Source of the DNA: a candidate division TM6 bacterium GW2011_GWF2_32_72
GTDB taxonomy: Bacteria > Babelota > Babeliae > Babelales > GWF2-32-72
Direction of reading: 5' to 3'
Length of the DNA stretch: 64,000 bases
Assembly (NCBI GenBank): GCA_000989525.1
Contig: LBON01000005.1
Coordinates: 1-64,000 of the forward strand
Shown in pieces: positions 15,991 to 24,721 of the stretch. Below the pieces are notes generated by a model. That model saw only the letters and a list, made by a program, of their open reading frames with translations, was not told the origin of the DNA and searched no databases. Position numbers and translations under genes: made by a program. Numbering within the stretch: the first letter of the stretch is position 1; the number at the start of each line of letters is the position of its first letter.

Positions 15991-18663
15991 TTAAAAGTTA
16001 CCTTGTATATCATTTTTTATTTCTGATATCATACCCTTGGTTTTTAACCAATAATATTGAGTTCTAGTCAACTTGCCCCTTTTGTAAAGCTCTTCTACTA
16101 ATGATCTTCCATAATTATTTATATTAGATGAGTTAACTGCTACAGCCTGTTGCGCAATTTCAATAGCCTTGTCTAGTAATTTTTCTGGAAGATTAGGGCC
16201 ATGTCTTAGAAGTGCTAGAAGTAGGCTGATTTGGTGTCGATTAGTTTCTTTTTCTTTAAATTGTAGTGCAAATTGGATTGCTGTTTCAAGTGCTCCGGGT
16301 CTTTTGACCTCAACAAGCTTAGCCAGCAAATCAAATCCTAAATTCTGTAGAGTGCTGTTCTGACTTTTTATCGCATGTTCGGATAGGTTAACAAGTTGTT
16401 GGGTAATGTTCTCATTATAGAACTCTTTATTGTAATCAAGATTGTAATCAAGAAATAATGGAATACATTTTGTTTGTATCGCATCAGGGGCTTCAATTAT
16501 TTTTTCAATTATAGAGGATGTAATATCTTTTTGTATAAAATCCTTGAAAGTAATGGCCAGCATTAGCGAAGTTTTTAGATTTTCTTTCTGAAAGTTTTGG
16601 TCGAGAAGAGTTTTGTTTAATTCTTGAATAAATAGTTTTCCATATTGTTCGATAAATTTTCTATTTGTTATTGATTGAGCTTCTTGCTGTGACTTTACCT
16701 TTTTTTTAGATTGATTTTCTTCTTCCAAGAAGTATGAAAGTGATGTGATGTCCGTTTTATTGGAGATGATTTTAATTAGGTCTAGAGTTGGCTTTGGCAG
16801 CTCTTTTAATAAAAATTTATTGGAGAGTATAGTTTCAAGCATTTTTAAATTATTTGCATCATTGCTAGATATGTTCGTTAAAAACCAATATTTAAGATTA
16901 ATGGATGTAGTTGTAATCGGATTTTCTATGTAAAAAGGCATGCCGCCAATATAAAAATGTTTGTAGAAATACTTCATTAGAACTGGAACTAAATCATAAC
17001 TTATAAGTGTTTCATATCCCATAGATTCTAGGTATTTTACTAGTATCAATGTTTCTTTTTTTATATTTGAATGGAAATTGCAAGATGCATGCCCTTTTCT
17101 AAGTGAGATTATAGCTTTTCGTTTGTCTGGAAAGGCTACATTTAGACTTGCGTATCCTGTTTTGAGTTTTTCGGTTGTCGAGTAAGTGAAATTTAGTTTT
17201 TCTGCGATTTTTGCAGTATAGATTTCATAAAAGTTAGAGTCTAAAAATGTTTCATATATATTTTGATTTTTGAATATATCTAATTGAAAAATTTGATTTA
17301 AGATTAATATAAAATTGGCTAAGCAAGATTTTATTTCAAATAGTTCGTATTCGCTTGGGTCAACAATAACATATGTATCTTTGCCCCAAGTGAATTGATC
17401 AAAGGTTTGGTCATCTATTGTTTTTTCCGTTACTTTAATTTTTTTATTTTCTAGAGCCTGTTTCATTTCATCATTGTTTGGTAAGTAAATGAAAGCGTTG
17501 GTCTGTATTACTTTTTTTGTTTTTTTATTTAAGGCTTTTTTATATTTAACCCATGGTAAATTTTCAACAACTTTTAACCAATGCTTTTCAGCAGAACCAG
17601 TTTTGTTTTGCTGATCAATGTATTCTTTTAGGCTTTGGATTGGTTTTGCCTGAGTTGTTATTTTTTTGACATTTTCAGTTGAGAAAATTCCTTCCTTTGA
17701 GTACGCAATCAGATTAACAAAATTTCTTAGTGCATTATCGGCGCAACTTAAAAATGCATTGTTTTTGTAGTGCGTTCTAAAAGATCCAGTCTGTGGTGGA
17801 TATCCTGGATTGAACAAGAGTTTGACCACTATTTTTTCATAATTTTTTTCTAAAATTAAGATTGGATCTATCAGATGTTCTTGTGGGAATGCCTCTTCCT
17901 CAGAAGTTTTTTTTAATTCTTGGACTGTATATTTTTGATCTGGCCAGTTTGTATTTTGAAGAGTATTTATACCATCTTTTGTTAAAACTTCTTTGCCTAC
18001 TCCTTCTGCTAAGCCATCATAAAATGTTTTTAAATTTTCCTTATTGGTTGTGCCCTTGCGGTAAAGAGTTGCAAGTAATAAATAAATTACAGTGTTTTTT
18101 GGATACTCGATTTTATATTCTGTTTTCTTTTTTTCCCTTTCTTCTGTTGGTTGAAACCAGCCGCAATTTTTTAAAGCAGCGGTAAGAATATTTACGGGTG
18201 TTTTTATATTGAATTTATTTTTATTTATATTTTCTGGAAGTTTTTCTTTTTGTTTTTCTATTAGTTCTGTGACTTGGGTTTTAAACTCGTTTTCTTGTTC
18301 TTGTTTTTGGTGGCTTTCAATCAGGCCAATAAGTTTACCAATATCTTTTTGATCAAAATAATTTATAAATTTCAGTTCGCCTGTTGCAACACCTAAATCG
18401 CCCTCGATTTCATTGAATAGAACCTCTCTTGTAAGCTCAACAACTTTGTCATTTCGTGTTGGAGTATCAAATGTTTTTCCAAAAGTGTAAAAATTTTTGA
18501 CTAACCCACTTTCCCACCAGATGCCCCCGTGAATTGGAGAAAGATGTTTGTACTCAGGTTTTAAGATATTCCAGGTATCTTTGAGGTCAAAAATATTAAT
18601 GTCTGCAAAAACAAGTTGTGCGTAAATAATTGCGGGTAAAATTAATAATATTTTTTTGTTCAT
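15991..18663 (-). CDS. Large secreted protein of unknown function, 890 aa
   Basis: No family is identified with confidence. The signal peptide is NKKILLILPAIIYAQLVFA. The region around residues 300-325 has SFRTHYKNNAFLSCADNALRN split by typical helix breaks; its Cys-x-Asp-x2-Leu-Arg-Asn core looks like a conserved motif rather than linker. The C-terminal third is alpha-helical with Leu-rich repeats of helix pairs (HEAT- or TPR-like in look) from about 640 to 870. It starts after a 3' gap from dnaK and reads in the same direction as the NAGPA-like gene 76 bases downstream. A host-interaction role is a guess from size and export. Confidence 0.6.
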   Translation of the reverse strand: MNKKILLILPAIIYAQLVFADINIFDLKDTWNILKPEYKHLSPIHGGIWWESGLVKNFYTFGKTFDTPTRNDKVVELTREVLFNEIEGDLGVATGELKFINYFDQKDIGKLIGLIESHQKQEQENEFKTQVTELIEKQKEKLPENINKNKFNIKTPVNILTAALKNCGWFQPTEEREKKKTEYKIEYPKNTVIYLLLATLYRKGTTNKENLKTFYDGLAEGVGKEVLTKDGINTLQNTNWPDQKYTVQELKKTSEEEAFPQEHLIDPILILEKNYEKIVVKLLFNPGYPPQTGSFRTHYKNNAFLSCADNALRNFVNLIAYSKEGIFSTENVKKITTQAKPIQSLKEYIDQQNKTGSAEKHWLKVVENLPWVKYKKALNKKTKKVIQTNAFIYLPNNDEMKQALENKKIKVTEKTIDDQTFDQFTWGKDTYVIVDPSEYELFEIKSCLANFILILNQIFQLDIFKNQNIYETFLDSNFYEIYTAKIAEKLNFTYSTTEKLKTGYASLNVAFPDKRKAIISLRKGHASCNFHSNIKKETLILVKYLESMGYETLISYDLVPVLMKYFYKHFYIGGMPFYIENPITTTSINLKYWFLTNISSNDANNLKMLETILSNKFLLKELPKPTLDLIKIISNKTDITSLSYFLEEENQSKKKVKSQQEAQSITNRKFIEQYGKLFIQELNKTLLDQNFQKENLKTSLMLAITFKDFIQKDITSSIIEKIIEAPDAIQTKCIPLFLDYNLDYNKEFYNENITQQLVNLSEHAIKSQNSTLQNLGFDLLAKLVEVKRPGALETAIQFALQFKEKETNRHQISLLLALLRHGPNLPEKLLDKAIEIAQQAVAVNSSNINNYGRSLVEELYKRGKLTRTQYYWLKTKGMISEIKNDIQGNF

Positions 18664-19025
18664 TTGTTTCCTTTTTTTTAATTCTTCTGCGAGTCCCCAG
18701 GCTTTGCCAAGATTACTCTAGACACAGCGTGATGAGCGCGAAGAAGAGTGCTTTTTTGATTATTCTTAGTATTTAAATTTTTGACTTATTTGCTCATCTT
18801 CAATGTTAAATTTTTGGTTTATTTAAAGTCAATAGATTTTGACTTTGTTAATTAATTAATTCATTAATTAATTTTTTTGTTGCGCGCAATCCTTCGATAC
18901 ATTTTGCTACGCAAAACACTCAGGATGAACGGCGGGAGGGCAGCAAAAAGGTCCGGAAGAAACCAGGCCCAATACATAAAAAAGGCCCGGAAGAAACCGG
19001 GCCCAATGCATAGTTTTGATGAGTT
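18664..19025. other. Gene-free gap with a REP-like element and terminators
   Basis: No open frame is convincing. About 18,840-18,875 is pure A/T palindrome (AATTAATTAATTCATTAATT). From 18,889 to 18,930 a REP-like copy reads CCTTCGATACA, a short hairpin TTTTGCTACGCAAAA, then CACTCAGGATGA. This matches element C near 10,165 in inverted form. Two tandem terminator-like hairpins follow before the dnaK stop. Confidence 0.7.
18946..19003 (-). terminator. Duplicated terminator of dnaK
   Basis: The proximal copy has a perfect stem GGCCCGG-AAGAAA-CCGGGCC (18984-19003), and read on the minus strand it is followed by six T. A second, decayed copy (GGTCCGG-AAGAAA-CCAGGCC) lies at 18950-18968, also with a T tract. 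The two share flanks (CCCAATRCAT), so the unit of about 34 bases was tandemly duplicated. Confidence 0.85.
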
Positions 19026-20912
19026 TTACTCGTTTATTTCTGGTTCGATTGGTTCATCATTGTTTTCTGAGTTTCCTGAATCGTTTGATCCGGAATCGGA
19101 TTGTTTTTGTGCTTGTTCGTAAACAATTTGACCAATTTTTTGCGATGCTGTTAAAAGTTCATCAGTTGCTTTTTGAAGAGCTTCTGCGTTGTTAGCATTT
19201 TCTTGCATTTCTGTTTTTGCTTTTTCAATAGCTGCTTCTACTGTCTTGATTTCATCTTCAGACAGTTTTTCTTTATGCTCTTTTAGAGCTTTTTCTACTT
19301 CTAAAATTACACCATCGAGTTTATTTTTCTTTTCAACGGCTTCTTTTGCTTTTATGTCTTCTTCTTCATGCAGTTTTGCTTCTTGAACCATTTTTTCTAT
19401 TTCAGATTTATCTAAACCGCCGCTACTTGTAATTTGAATTCTTTGCTCTTTGCCTGTGCCTTTGTCTTTTGCGGAAACATGCACAATGCCGTTTGCATCG
19501 ATATCAAAAGTAACTTCAATTTGAGGTACGCCACGAGATGCCGGAGCAATGCCCTCTAATTTGAATTGACCAAGAAGTTTATTATCTTTTGCGAATTCTC
19601 TTTCACCTTGAACAACTCTTATGTCCACGGCAGATTGGTTGTCTTCTGCGGTTGAAAAGACTTGAGATTTTTTGGTTGGTATTGTTGTGTTTCGTTCAAT
19701 CAACTTAGTTGCAATTCCACCCATGGTTTCGATACCAAGAGAAAGGGGAGTGACATCAAGAAGAAGAATGTCTGTAACATCTCCTGCAAGCACACCACCT
19801 TGAATTGCGGCACCGATAGAAACAACTTCATCTGGATTTACAGATCTATTTGGTTCTTTACCAAAGAAATCTTTTACAATTTGTTGAATCTTTGGAATTC
19901 GTGTAGAACCACCAACTAAAATAACTTCATCAATTTTATCTTTTGTTAAACCTGCGTCTGCAAGAGCCTTTTTGCATGGTTCTATTAATCGTTTAAAAAT
20001 GTCTTCGCATAAACTTTCTAGCTTTGCGCGGCTAATTTTTATTACTAAATGTTTAGGACCAGTTGCATCGGCTGTGATGTAAGGTAAATTGATTTCTGTT
20101 TCTGACAATGTTGAAAGTTCTTGCTTCGCTTTTTCTGCGGCTTCTTTTAATCTTTGAAGCGCCATTTTGTCATTGCGAAGATCAATTCCTTGGTCTTTTT
20201 TGAATTCTTCAATTAAATAGGTTATTAATCTGTGATCGATATCATCACCACCTAAGTGTGTGTCACCATTTGTGGATTTAACTTCAATAACGCCATCACT
20301 GATTTCTAAAATAGAAATATCAAAAGTACCGCCACCAAAATCGAATACTGCGATAGTTTCATCTTTCTTTTTATCAAGACCATAAGCTAATGCGGCAGCT
20401 GTGGGTTCATTAATAATTCGTTTAACATCTAAACCAGCTATTTTGCCAGCATCTTTGGTTGCTTGACGTTGTGAATCGTTAAAATATGCAGGAACTGTTA
20501 TAACCGCTTCTGTTACTTTTTCTCCTAAATAATCTTCAGCTATTTGCTTTAAGTGGCTTAAGACTGCTGCGGAGATTTCTTGAGGAGAGTATTCTTTGCC
20601 TTGAGCTAAGATAGCAACATCGCCATTGGCTTTTTTTACAATCTTGTAAGGTAAGTGAGTGGCTTCGTTTTTTACGTCATCATATTTTTTGCCAATGAAT
20701 CGTTTGGCAGAATAGATTGTGTTTTCAGGATTGGTTATAGCCTGTCTTTTTGCAAGCGTTCCAACAAGTCTTTTTCCATCTTTTGTGAAAGCAACAATTG
20801 ATGGGGTTGTGTTGTTACCTTCTTTATTTGGGATAACTTTGGCGCTACCACCTTCCATTATTGAGACAACTGAATTGGTTGTGCCAAGATCAATTCCTAT
20901 GATTTTTGCCAT
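19026..20912 (-). CDS. dnaK: Chaperone DnaK (Hsp70)
   Basis: ATP-dependent folding chaperone. The nucleotide-binding domain has [13 protein letters not shown] at residues 5-17, [28 protein letters not shown] and [12 protein letters not shown]. The substrate-binding domain begins after [17 protein letters not shown] and has [11 protein letters not shown]-type sequence. The acidic C-terminus ends in EPIEPEINE. The length of 628 aa is normal. The start has a good AAAGGA ribosome site. grpE and dnaJ are not adjacent, unlike most operons. A HAIR-like palindrome covers the -35 box, so repression by an HspR-like protein is likely (inference). Confidence 0.99.
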   Translation of the reverse strand: MAKIIGIDLGTTNSVVSIMEGGSAKVIPNKEGNNTTPSIVAFTKDGKRLVGTLAKRQAITNPENTIYSAKRFIGKKYDDVKNEATHLPYKIVKKANGDVAILAQGKEYSPQEISAAVLSHLKQIAEDYLGEKVTEAVITVPAYFNDSQRQATKDAGKIAGLDVKRIINEPTAAALAYGLDKKKDETIAVFDFGGGTFDISILEISDGVIEVKSTNGDTHLGGDDIDHRLITYLIEEFKKDQGIDLRNDKMALQRLKEAAEKAKQELSTLSETEINLPYITADATGPKHLVIKISRAKLESLCEDIFKRLIEPCKKALADAGLTKDKIDEVILVGGSTRIPKIQQIVKDFFGKEPNRSVNPDEVVSIGAAIQGGVLAGDVTDILLLDVTPLSLGIETMGGIATKLIERNTTIPTKKSQVFSTAEDNQSAVDIRVVQGEREFAKDNKLLGQFKLEGIAPASRGVPQIEVTFDIDANGIVHVSAKDKGTGKEQRIQITSSGGLDKSEIEKMVQEAKLHEEEDIKAKEAVEKKNKLDGVILEVEKALKEHKEKLSEDEIKTVEAAIEKAKTEMQENANNAEALQKATDELLTASQKIGQIVYEQAQKQSDSGSNDSGNSENNDEPIEPEINE

Positions 20913-20975
20913 GTGCTTTTCCTTTCTAATTATTGTTAATTCCTTGAGGGTTAAAAACGCGTCTGTATAACACTT

Positions 20976-21003
20976 ATTTTACATATATTGTTTTTTGAGT
21001 CAA
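20976..21003 (-). promoter_or_regulatory. dnaK promoter
   Basis: On the minus strand TTGACT (20998-21003), a 16-base spacer and TAAAAT (20976-20981) form a good sigma70-type promoter. The transcript would have a leader of about 60 bases before the dnaK ATG at 20912. Confidence 0.7.
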
Positions 21004-21017
21004 TAATTAGACTCAAA
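20994..21017. promoter_or_regulatory. HAIR-like operator overlapping the dnaK promoter
   Basis: TTTGAGTC (20994-21001) and GACTCAAA (21010-21017) are perfect eight-base inverted arms around AATAATTA. The core TTGAGT...ACTCAA is that of HspR-binding HAIR elements (CTTGAGT-N7-ACTCAAG), though counted the same way the gap here is ten bases rather than seven. The -35 box lies within one arm and its edge, so binding would block RNA polymerase. Confidence 0.65.
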
Positions 21018-21101
21018 TTATCTTAGTCTTTTACACTCAGATAATCTTAATATGTTTTTAGTAAGCTTTTTTGGCTTACGGATCTGTCGTATAATTTATA
21101 T

Positions 21102-21343
21102 ATTATTGTTAACAAATGCTTTCACTTTTTAAAACTTGATGGGTTGCTTGGCCCTAGGTGTAACCTTTGTTTAAAAGTCGTTTGGTAACTATTTTATTAT
21201 TCTTTTTGTTGAAAAAGTGCGATTTTTCACTCCGTCTTTGTCCCTTCGCCCTTTACTGACGAAGTTATACAAGGGGGCTCATGGCCTTGACTACGTGAAT
21301 ATCTAATACCTGTGGACAACACCCGTGGATTGTGAGTCTTTAA
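21102..21343 (+). ncRNA. Possible structured RNA, class unknown
   Basis: A TATAAT at 21,090-21,095 could start a plus-strand transcript near 21,102, though its -35 region is only a T run. Inside are two clear hairpins: TGAAAAA-gtgcga-TTTTTCA (21,210-21,229), and a two-part stem CTTTGT/ACAAGG plus CTTCG/CGAAG (21,236-21,274) with an internal loop. The block is more G/C-balanced than its surroundings, which fits a selected RNA. No tmRNA, SRP, RNase P or 5S signature is visible. A 6S-like RNA is possible but not shown. The ends are estimates. Confidence 0.3.
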
Positions 21344-21403
21344 TTAAAGCGGGAGGGTGATGATTGGTTAATAAGTGTAAAGAGGGGATGGGGATGATGA
21401 GGG

Positions 21404-21633
21404 GATGATGATTGATTAATATAACGATGATGATTGATTAATATAACAATGAAATGAAATGAAGGGATTGATATATTATAAGGCATAATAAGGCATAATT
21501 ATGAGGCATAATAAGGTGATTGTATATAAGGTGATTGTATATGATGACTGTATAAGGAATGATGACTGTATAAGGAATAAGGAATGAAGATGATTTGATA
21601 CAAGAAATTAAGAGATGATTTGATACAAGAAAT
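21404..21633. repeat. Ladder of different short tandem duplications
   Basis: Successive units are each duplicated in place: a perfect 22-mer at 21404-21425 and 21426-21447; GAAAT doubled near 21450; AAGGCATAAT at 21480 and 21490 with a near copy at 21503; a perfect 15-mer AAGGTGATTGTATAT at 21513 and 21528; a perfect 18-mer GATGACTGTATAAGGAAT at 21543 and 21561; AAGGAAT at 21572 and 21579; and a 21-mer at 21588-21608 and 21613-21633. The strand is purine/G-rich (GATGA, AAGGAAT) and no frame is open. Confidence 0.9.
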
Positions 21634-21649
21634 AAGGAATAAGAATGGG

Positions 21650-23083
21650 TTATATTTTAAATATATACTTACTTAACACCTTAATATATTCACTTACTCC
21701 TTCATGCATATAATACGCAATAATTAAATGTAATGTATAAGCAAGAAGCGTAAATGCTAAAAATAAAGAACTTATGAGCATAATTGGAAATAGCAATCCG
21801 TAACGTTTACGTGCAAACCAAACCATTATAAAAACACTAACCAATCGCACGCCATGTATTAACAAAAGAGAGTTTATTAAACCAATATACGATATAGTAT
21901 TAAATAAGAATAAAATAATAAGCATTACACAATAGGGACTATACGCGATAAACAATCTTACATATTCGCGCTTAATTTCAAGCACGCGTTCATACGGAGA
22001 AAAAATCGCCTCCAGTAAATACCCTAATACCATAATAAAAAAGAGTTTGAAAATCATATGATCAACATGATTGTTATGAATTAACTGTAAAAGCAAAAAT
22101 AATAAAATTCCAAAAAGGGGAAGGCAGAGGCCGGCGATCTTTGAGATAAGTTTTTTGAAGGCAGTTTGCAATGATGTTTTTCCATCTTGAATCATATCTG
22201 TATATGCAAGTAAAGATGTGTCTGTTGTGCCAATAGTTTTAATCACGGATCGATAAAATAATAATGCACCATCACTTGCGATCTTGAAAAAATTACCCGC
22301 TTCATAACCTAATATATGAGTAAATACAGGAAGTAAAAAATTACGCTCAGTTAAACTTTTTATTCCATTGCTTCCCCACATTAATGCTGAATGCTTTGTG
22401 AAACTCCACCATAGTGAATTAGTGTTTTTAGACGATGTATACGTCATTTCTTGATAAAATTTAGGAAGCATTATTATAGCTGCAGCTAATATTCCTAAAC
22501 CAGTAAATAATTTAGTAAGAAGTATTGCATGAAATAATTTGTGAGAATCCATTTGAAATATAAAAATAGTAATTAAGTTTGCGATAGTTTCTAATGCTGT
22601 CATGACTGAGATTAATAAGTTGAATTGCTTTTGCCAAAAGTGTGCGTGATAAATTAATTTTACTACGCCTATACAGCCTTCTATAACATATATCAACACA
22701 GCTAGCATAATGATCATGGGGCATATATTTTTTATAAAACCTTTCATTAAAAATTGAATGGTAAATAAAAAAATTGGTGTGGTAATTATCAATGCTAGGG
22801 TCTGGAATAGCATAGTGTAAATTGTAAATTGTCTGTGTGATTGTTTATTTTGTGCAAAGTGGGGTAAAAATAAAGGGATTGATTTACGAAAACCAAAATC
22901 AGTCCAAAGAAGAAGTAAAAAAATTATACTATTTATGTTGCTCCATGCGGAAAAAGCTTGTGGCGCGAGGTATTGGAAAAATAAAATTGTAGCAATAGCA
23001 CTGGTTGTTTTGTGAAAAATATAAACGATGGCATTCCAGTTAACGCCTTGATTGAATTTGGAGATTATTTGTTTTGAATCCAT
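21650..23083 (-). CDS. Flippase-like polytopic membrane protein, 477 aa
   Basis: A protein with about 12-14 membrane helices, resembling the MOP-superfamily polysaccharide/oligosaccharide flippases (Wzx type) in topology and in its first helices (NWNAIVYIFHKTTSAIATILFF and FLLLLWTDFGFRKSIPLFLP split by a loop). Conserved charged residues lie early, as in lipid-linked sugar exporters. It has no neighbouring glycan genes here. A role in moving a lipid-linked saccharide across the inner membrane is an inference. The stop lies directly beside the duplication ladder. Confidence 0.6.
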   Translation of the reverse strand: MDSKQIISKFNQGVNWNAIVYIFHKTTSAIATILFFQYLAPQAFSAWSNINSIIFLLLLWTDFGFRKSIPLFLPHFAQNKQSHRQFTIYTMLFQTLALIITTPIFLFTIQFLMKGFIKNICPMIIMLAVLIYVIEGCIGVVKLIYHAHFWQKQFNLLISVMTALETIANLITIFIFQMDSHKLFHAILLTKLFTGLGILAAAIIMLPKFYQEMTYTSSKNTNSLWWSFTKHSALMWGSNGIKSLTERNFLLPVFTHILGYEAGNFFKIASDGALLFYRSVIKTIGTTDTSLLAYTDMIQDGKTSLQTAFKKLISKIAGLCLPLFGILLFLLLQLIHNNHVDHMIFKLFFIMVLGYLLEAIFSPYERVLEIKREYVRLFIAYSPYCVMLIILFLFNTISYIGLINSLLLIHGVRLVSVFIMVWFARKRYGLLFPIMLISSLFLAFTLLAYTLHLIIAYYMHEGVSEYIKVLSKYIFKI

Positions 23084-23218
23084 AGTAATTTCGCTATTTT
23101 ATAAAAGAAAATGATAGTATACCATGGGGATAATTTAAGAAAAGGTTAAGTGCTTATATTAATTTTAGAGCTATTTTTAATTTTAAAAATAGCTCTAATT
23201 CTTTAACATATATGTTGT

Positions 23219-24565
23219 TTATTTGGAAATTTCTTTTAGTTTTTTCAAAAGTTCTTCTAATTTGGTTTTTAGTGAGCTTAATTGTGTTTGAAGTTGCGAA
23301 ATATCGCTGATAGTTTCAGCGGGAAGAGTTTTTTTAGATATATCTGCCTGCATTGCCGCATAAAGTTTGTCTTGCATTTTACTTGATTTGGCCAAATCAT
23401 ATGCCGTTTGGTTTTTCTTGTTTGTTTCATTAACATTAATACCTTGTTTAATTAAAAGGCTAGCCATCTCTAGAGCAGCATTTTCGTTGTAAATGTCGTT
23501 GATGTCGTTGGTGCTGCTGAAACTCTTTGAGCGTTTTGCGGCTAAATGTAGAGGAGTTTCGCCATCATTGTTTTTTGCGTTAATGTCGGCATTGTTACTT
23601 AGTAATAATGTTATTATGGGTGTGAACTCTGTTGAGTTTTCAAATATTTTTGGTGAGTCTATCAGTAAATGTAAAGGCGTATTGCCGTCTTTGTTTTTTG
23701 TGTTAGTCTTAGCACCCTTTTTAACTAAAAACATTATTAATTGGTTGTCGGCACTGATCATTGCCAAATGTAATGGTGTATTGCCATTTTTGTTGATTGC
23801 GTCAATATCAGCACCATTGGCAATTAATAACTCTGCCATTTTTAAATTGTTTTTTTGTATTGCTAAATGTGGTGGTGTGTCGCCTTTTTGGTTGCTTGCA
23901 TTAATGTTAGCACCCTTGACAATTAAAAACTTTGCCATTTCAAAATTATCAGATTCTACAGCTAAATGTAGTGGTGTATCGCCTTTTTGGTTACTTGCAT
24001 TAATGTTAGCACCAATGGCAATTAAAAAATTTGCCATTTCAAAATCGTTTTTTTGTATTGCTAGATGTAATGGTGTCTTGTCTTTTTGGTTGTTTTCATT
24101 AATGTTGGCGCCATTGGCAATCAAAAACTTTATCATTTCAAAATCTTTGTTTTGTAATGCTAGCCTTAATGATGAAGAAAGATTTTTGTTGGCACCTTTT
24201 TCAATTAACAACTTTATCATCTCAAAATTTTTTAATTCTGTTGCTAAATCTACTGGTAGTTTGTCATAATCACATTTAAAATTAATAGATGCAGGACTAC
24301 TTTCTAACAATATTCGTGCTATTTCTAGTTTCCCGTTCTTTATGGCTAGACATAAGGGTGTTTGATCATCATGTCTTTCACTAGCCCAGTGTTTATGATT
24401 TTTTATTAATATTTCTACTTCGCTTGAATTATTGTTTTTTATCGCGGTAAAAAGTGGTAATGCTGGCTCATTGCTTCCGTAACAACTCCATTGAATCATT
24501 GTAATAATTAATAAAAGATATTTGGACGTTATTTTTGAAGTCCAGGCCAAATTTATTTTTTTCAT
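23219..24565 (-). CDS. Secreted ankyrin-repeat protein, 448 aa
   Basis: A signal peptide (YLLLIITMIQWSC) is followed by about ten ankyrin repeats of about 33 residues with the pattern DKTPLHLAIQKNDFEMANFL and G-A-N-I-N-A-S-N. A 40-residue helical tail (SQLQTQLSSLKTKLEELLKK) ends the protein. Several repeats are almost identical in DNA sequence, showing recent repeat gain. Ankyrin proteins mediate protein contacts and are common secreted effectors in intracellular bacteria; a host-facing role is an inference. The small peptide gene 24 bases upstream probably shares its transcript. Confidence 0.92.
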   Translation of the reverse strand: MKKINLAWTSKITSKYLLLIITMIQWSCYGSNEPALPLFTAIKNNNSSEVEILIKNHKHWASERHDDQTPLCLAIKNGKLEIARILLESSPASINFKCDYDKLPVDLATELKNFEMIKLLIEKGANKNLSSSLRLALQNKDFEMIKFLIANGANINENNQKDKTPLHLAIQKNDFEMANFLIAIGANINASNQKGDTPLHLAVESDNFEMAKFLIVKGANINASNQKGDTPPHLAIQKNNLKMAELLIANGADIDAINKNGNTPLHLAMISADNQLIMFLVKKGAKTNTKNKDGNTPLHLLIDSPKIFENSTEFTPIITLLLSNNADINAKNNDGETPLHLAAKRSKSFSSTNDINDIYNENAALEMASLLIKQGINVNETNKKNQTAYDLAKSSKMQDKLYAAMQADISKKTLPAETISDISQLQTQLSSLKTKLEELLKKLKEISK

Positions 24566-24589
24566 TATATTTTTGCTCTTACTTATTCA

Positions 24590-24721
24590 TTATATTTTTT
24601 TGGAACAATTTGATTTGTAGACAACTTGATGATTTTTAGGATCAATTTCAAGTTGAATGAGAATGTTTCTTCCAATCAAAAAGATACTTAGCACAATTAA
24701 TGCTATTGTTAATATTTTCAT
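24590..24721 (-). CDS. Small membrane peptide upstream of the ankyrin gene, 43 aa
   Basis: A frame from the ATG at 24721 encodes KILTIALIVLSIFLIG, a single membrane or signal segment, followed by a polar tail ending NCSKKI. An excellent ribosome site (GGGGGAG) precedes it by about eight bases. It ends 24 bases before the ankyrin start, so the two are likely translated from one mRNA. It is too short for most gene callers. Function is unknown. Confidence 0.65.
   Translation of the reverse strand: MKILTIALIVLSIFLIGRNILIQLEIDPKNHQVVYKSNCSKKI

Larger units (their letters stand above)
20913..21649. other. Long intergenic region with no protein gene
   Basis: This 737-base gap separates dnaK from the flippase-like gene. 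It contains the dnaK promoter and HAIR-like palindrome (20,976-21,017), a hairpin GTAAGC-ttttttg-GCTTAC at 21,062-21,080, a perfect TATAAT at 21,090-21,095 on the plus strand, a block with RNA-like hairpins (about 21,102-21,343), and a ladder of tandem duplications (about 21,404-21,640). Confidence 0.8.

Noticed and set aside
18946-18975. Resemblance to the SRP RNA tip (AGGTCCGGAAG)
   Set aside because: The next copy GGCCCGG-AAGAAA-CCGGGCC is a plain terminator stem with a T tract, and the rest of an SRP RNA is absent.
21311-21319. DnaA box and replication origin (TGTGGACAA)
   Set aside because: A single imperfect match; no cluster of boxes, no dnaA gene nearby.
23493-24269. Open frame of 258 codons on the plus strand inside the ankyrin gene
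   Set aside because: It is an exact antisense shadow of the ankyrin repeats; its own repeats only mirror theirs, and it has no ribosome site.
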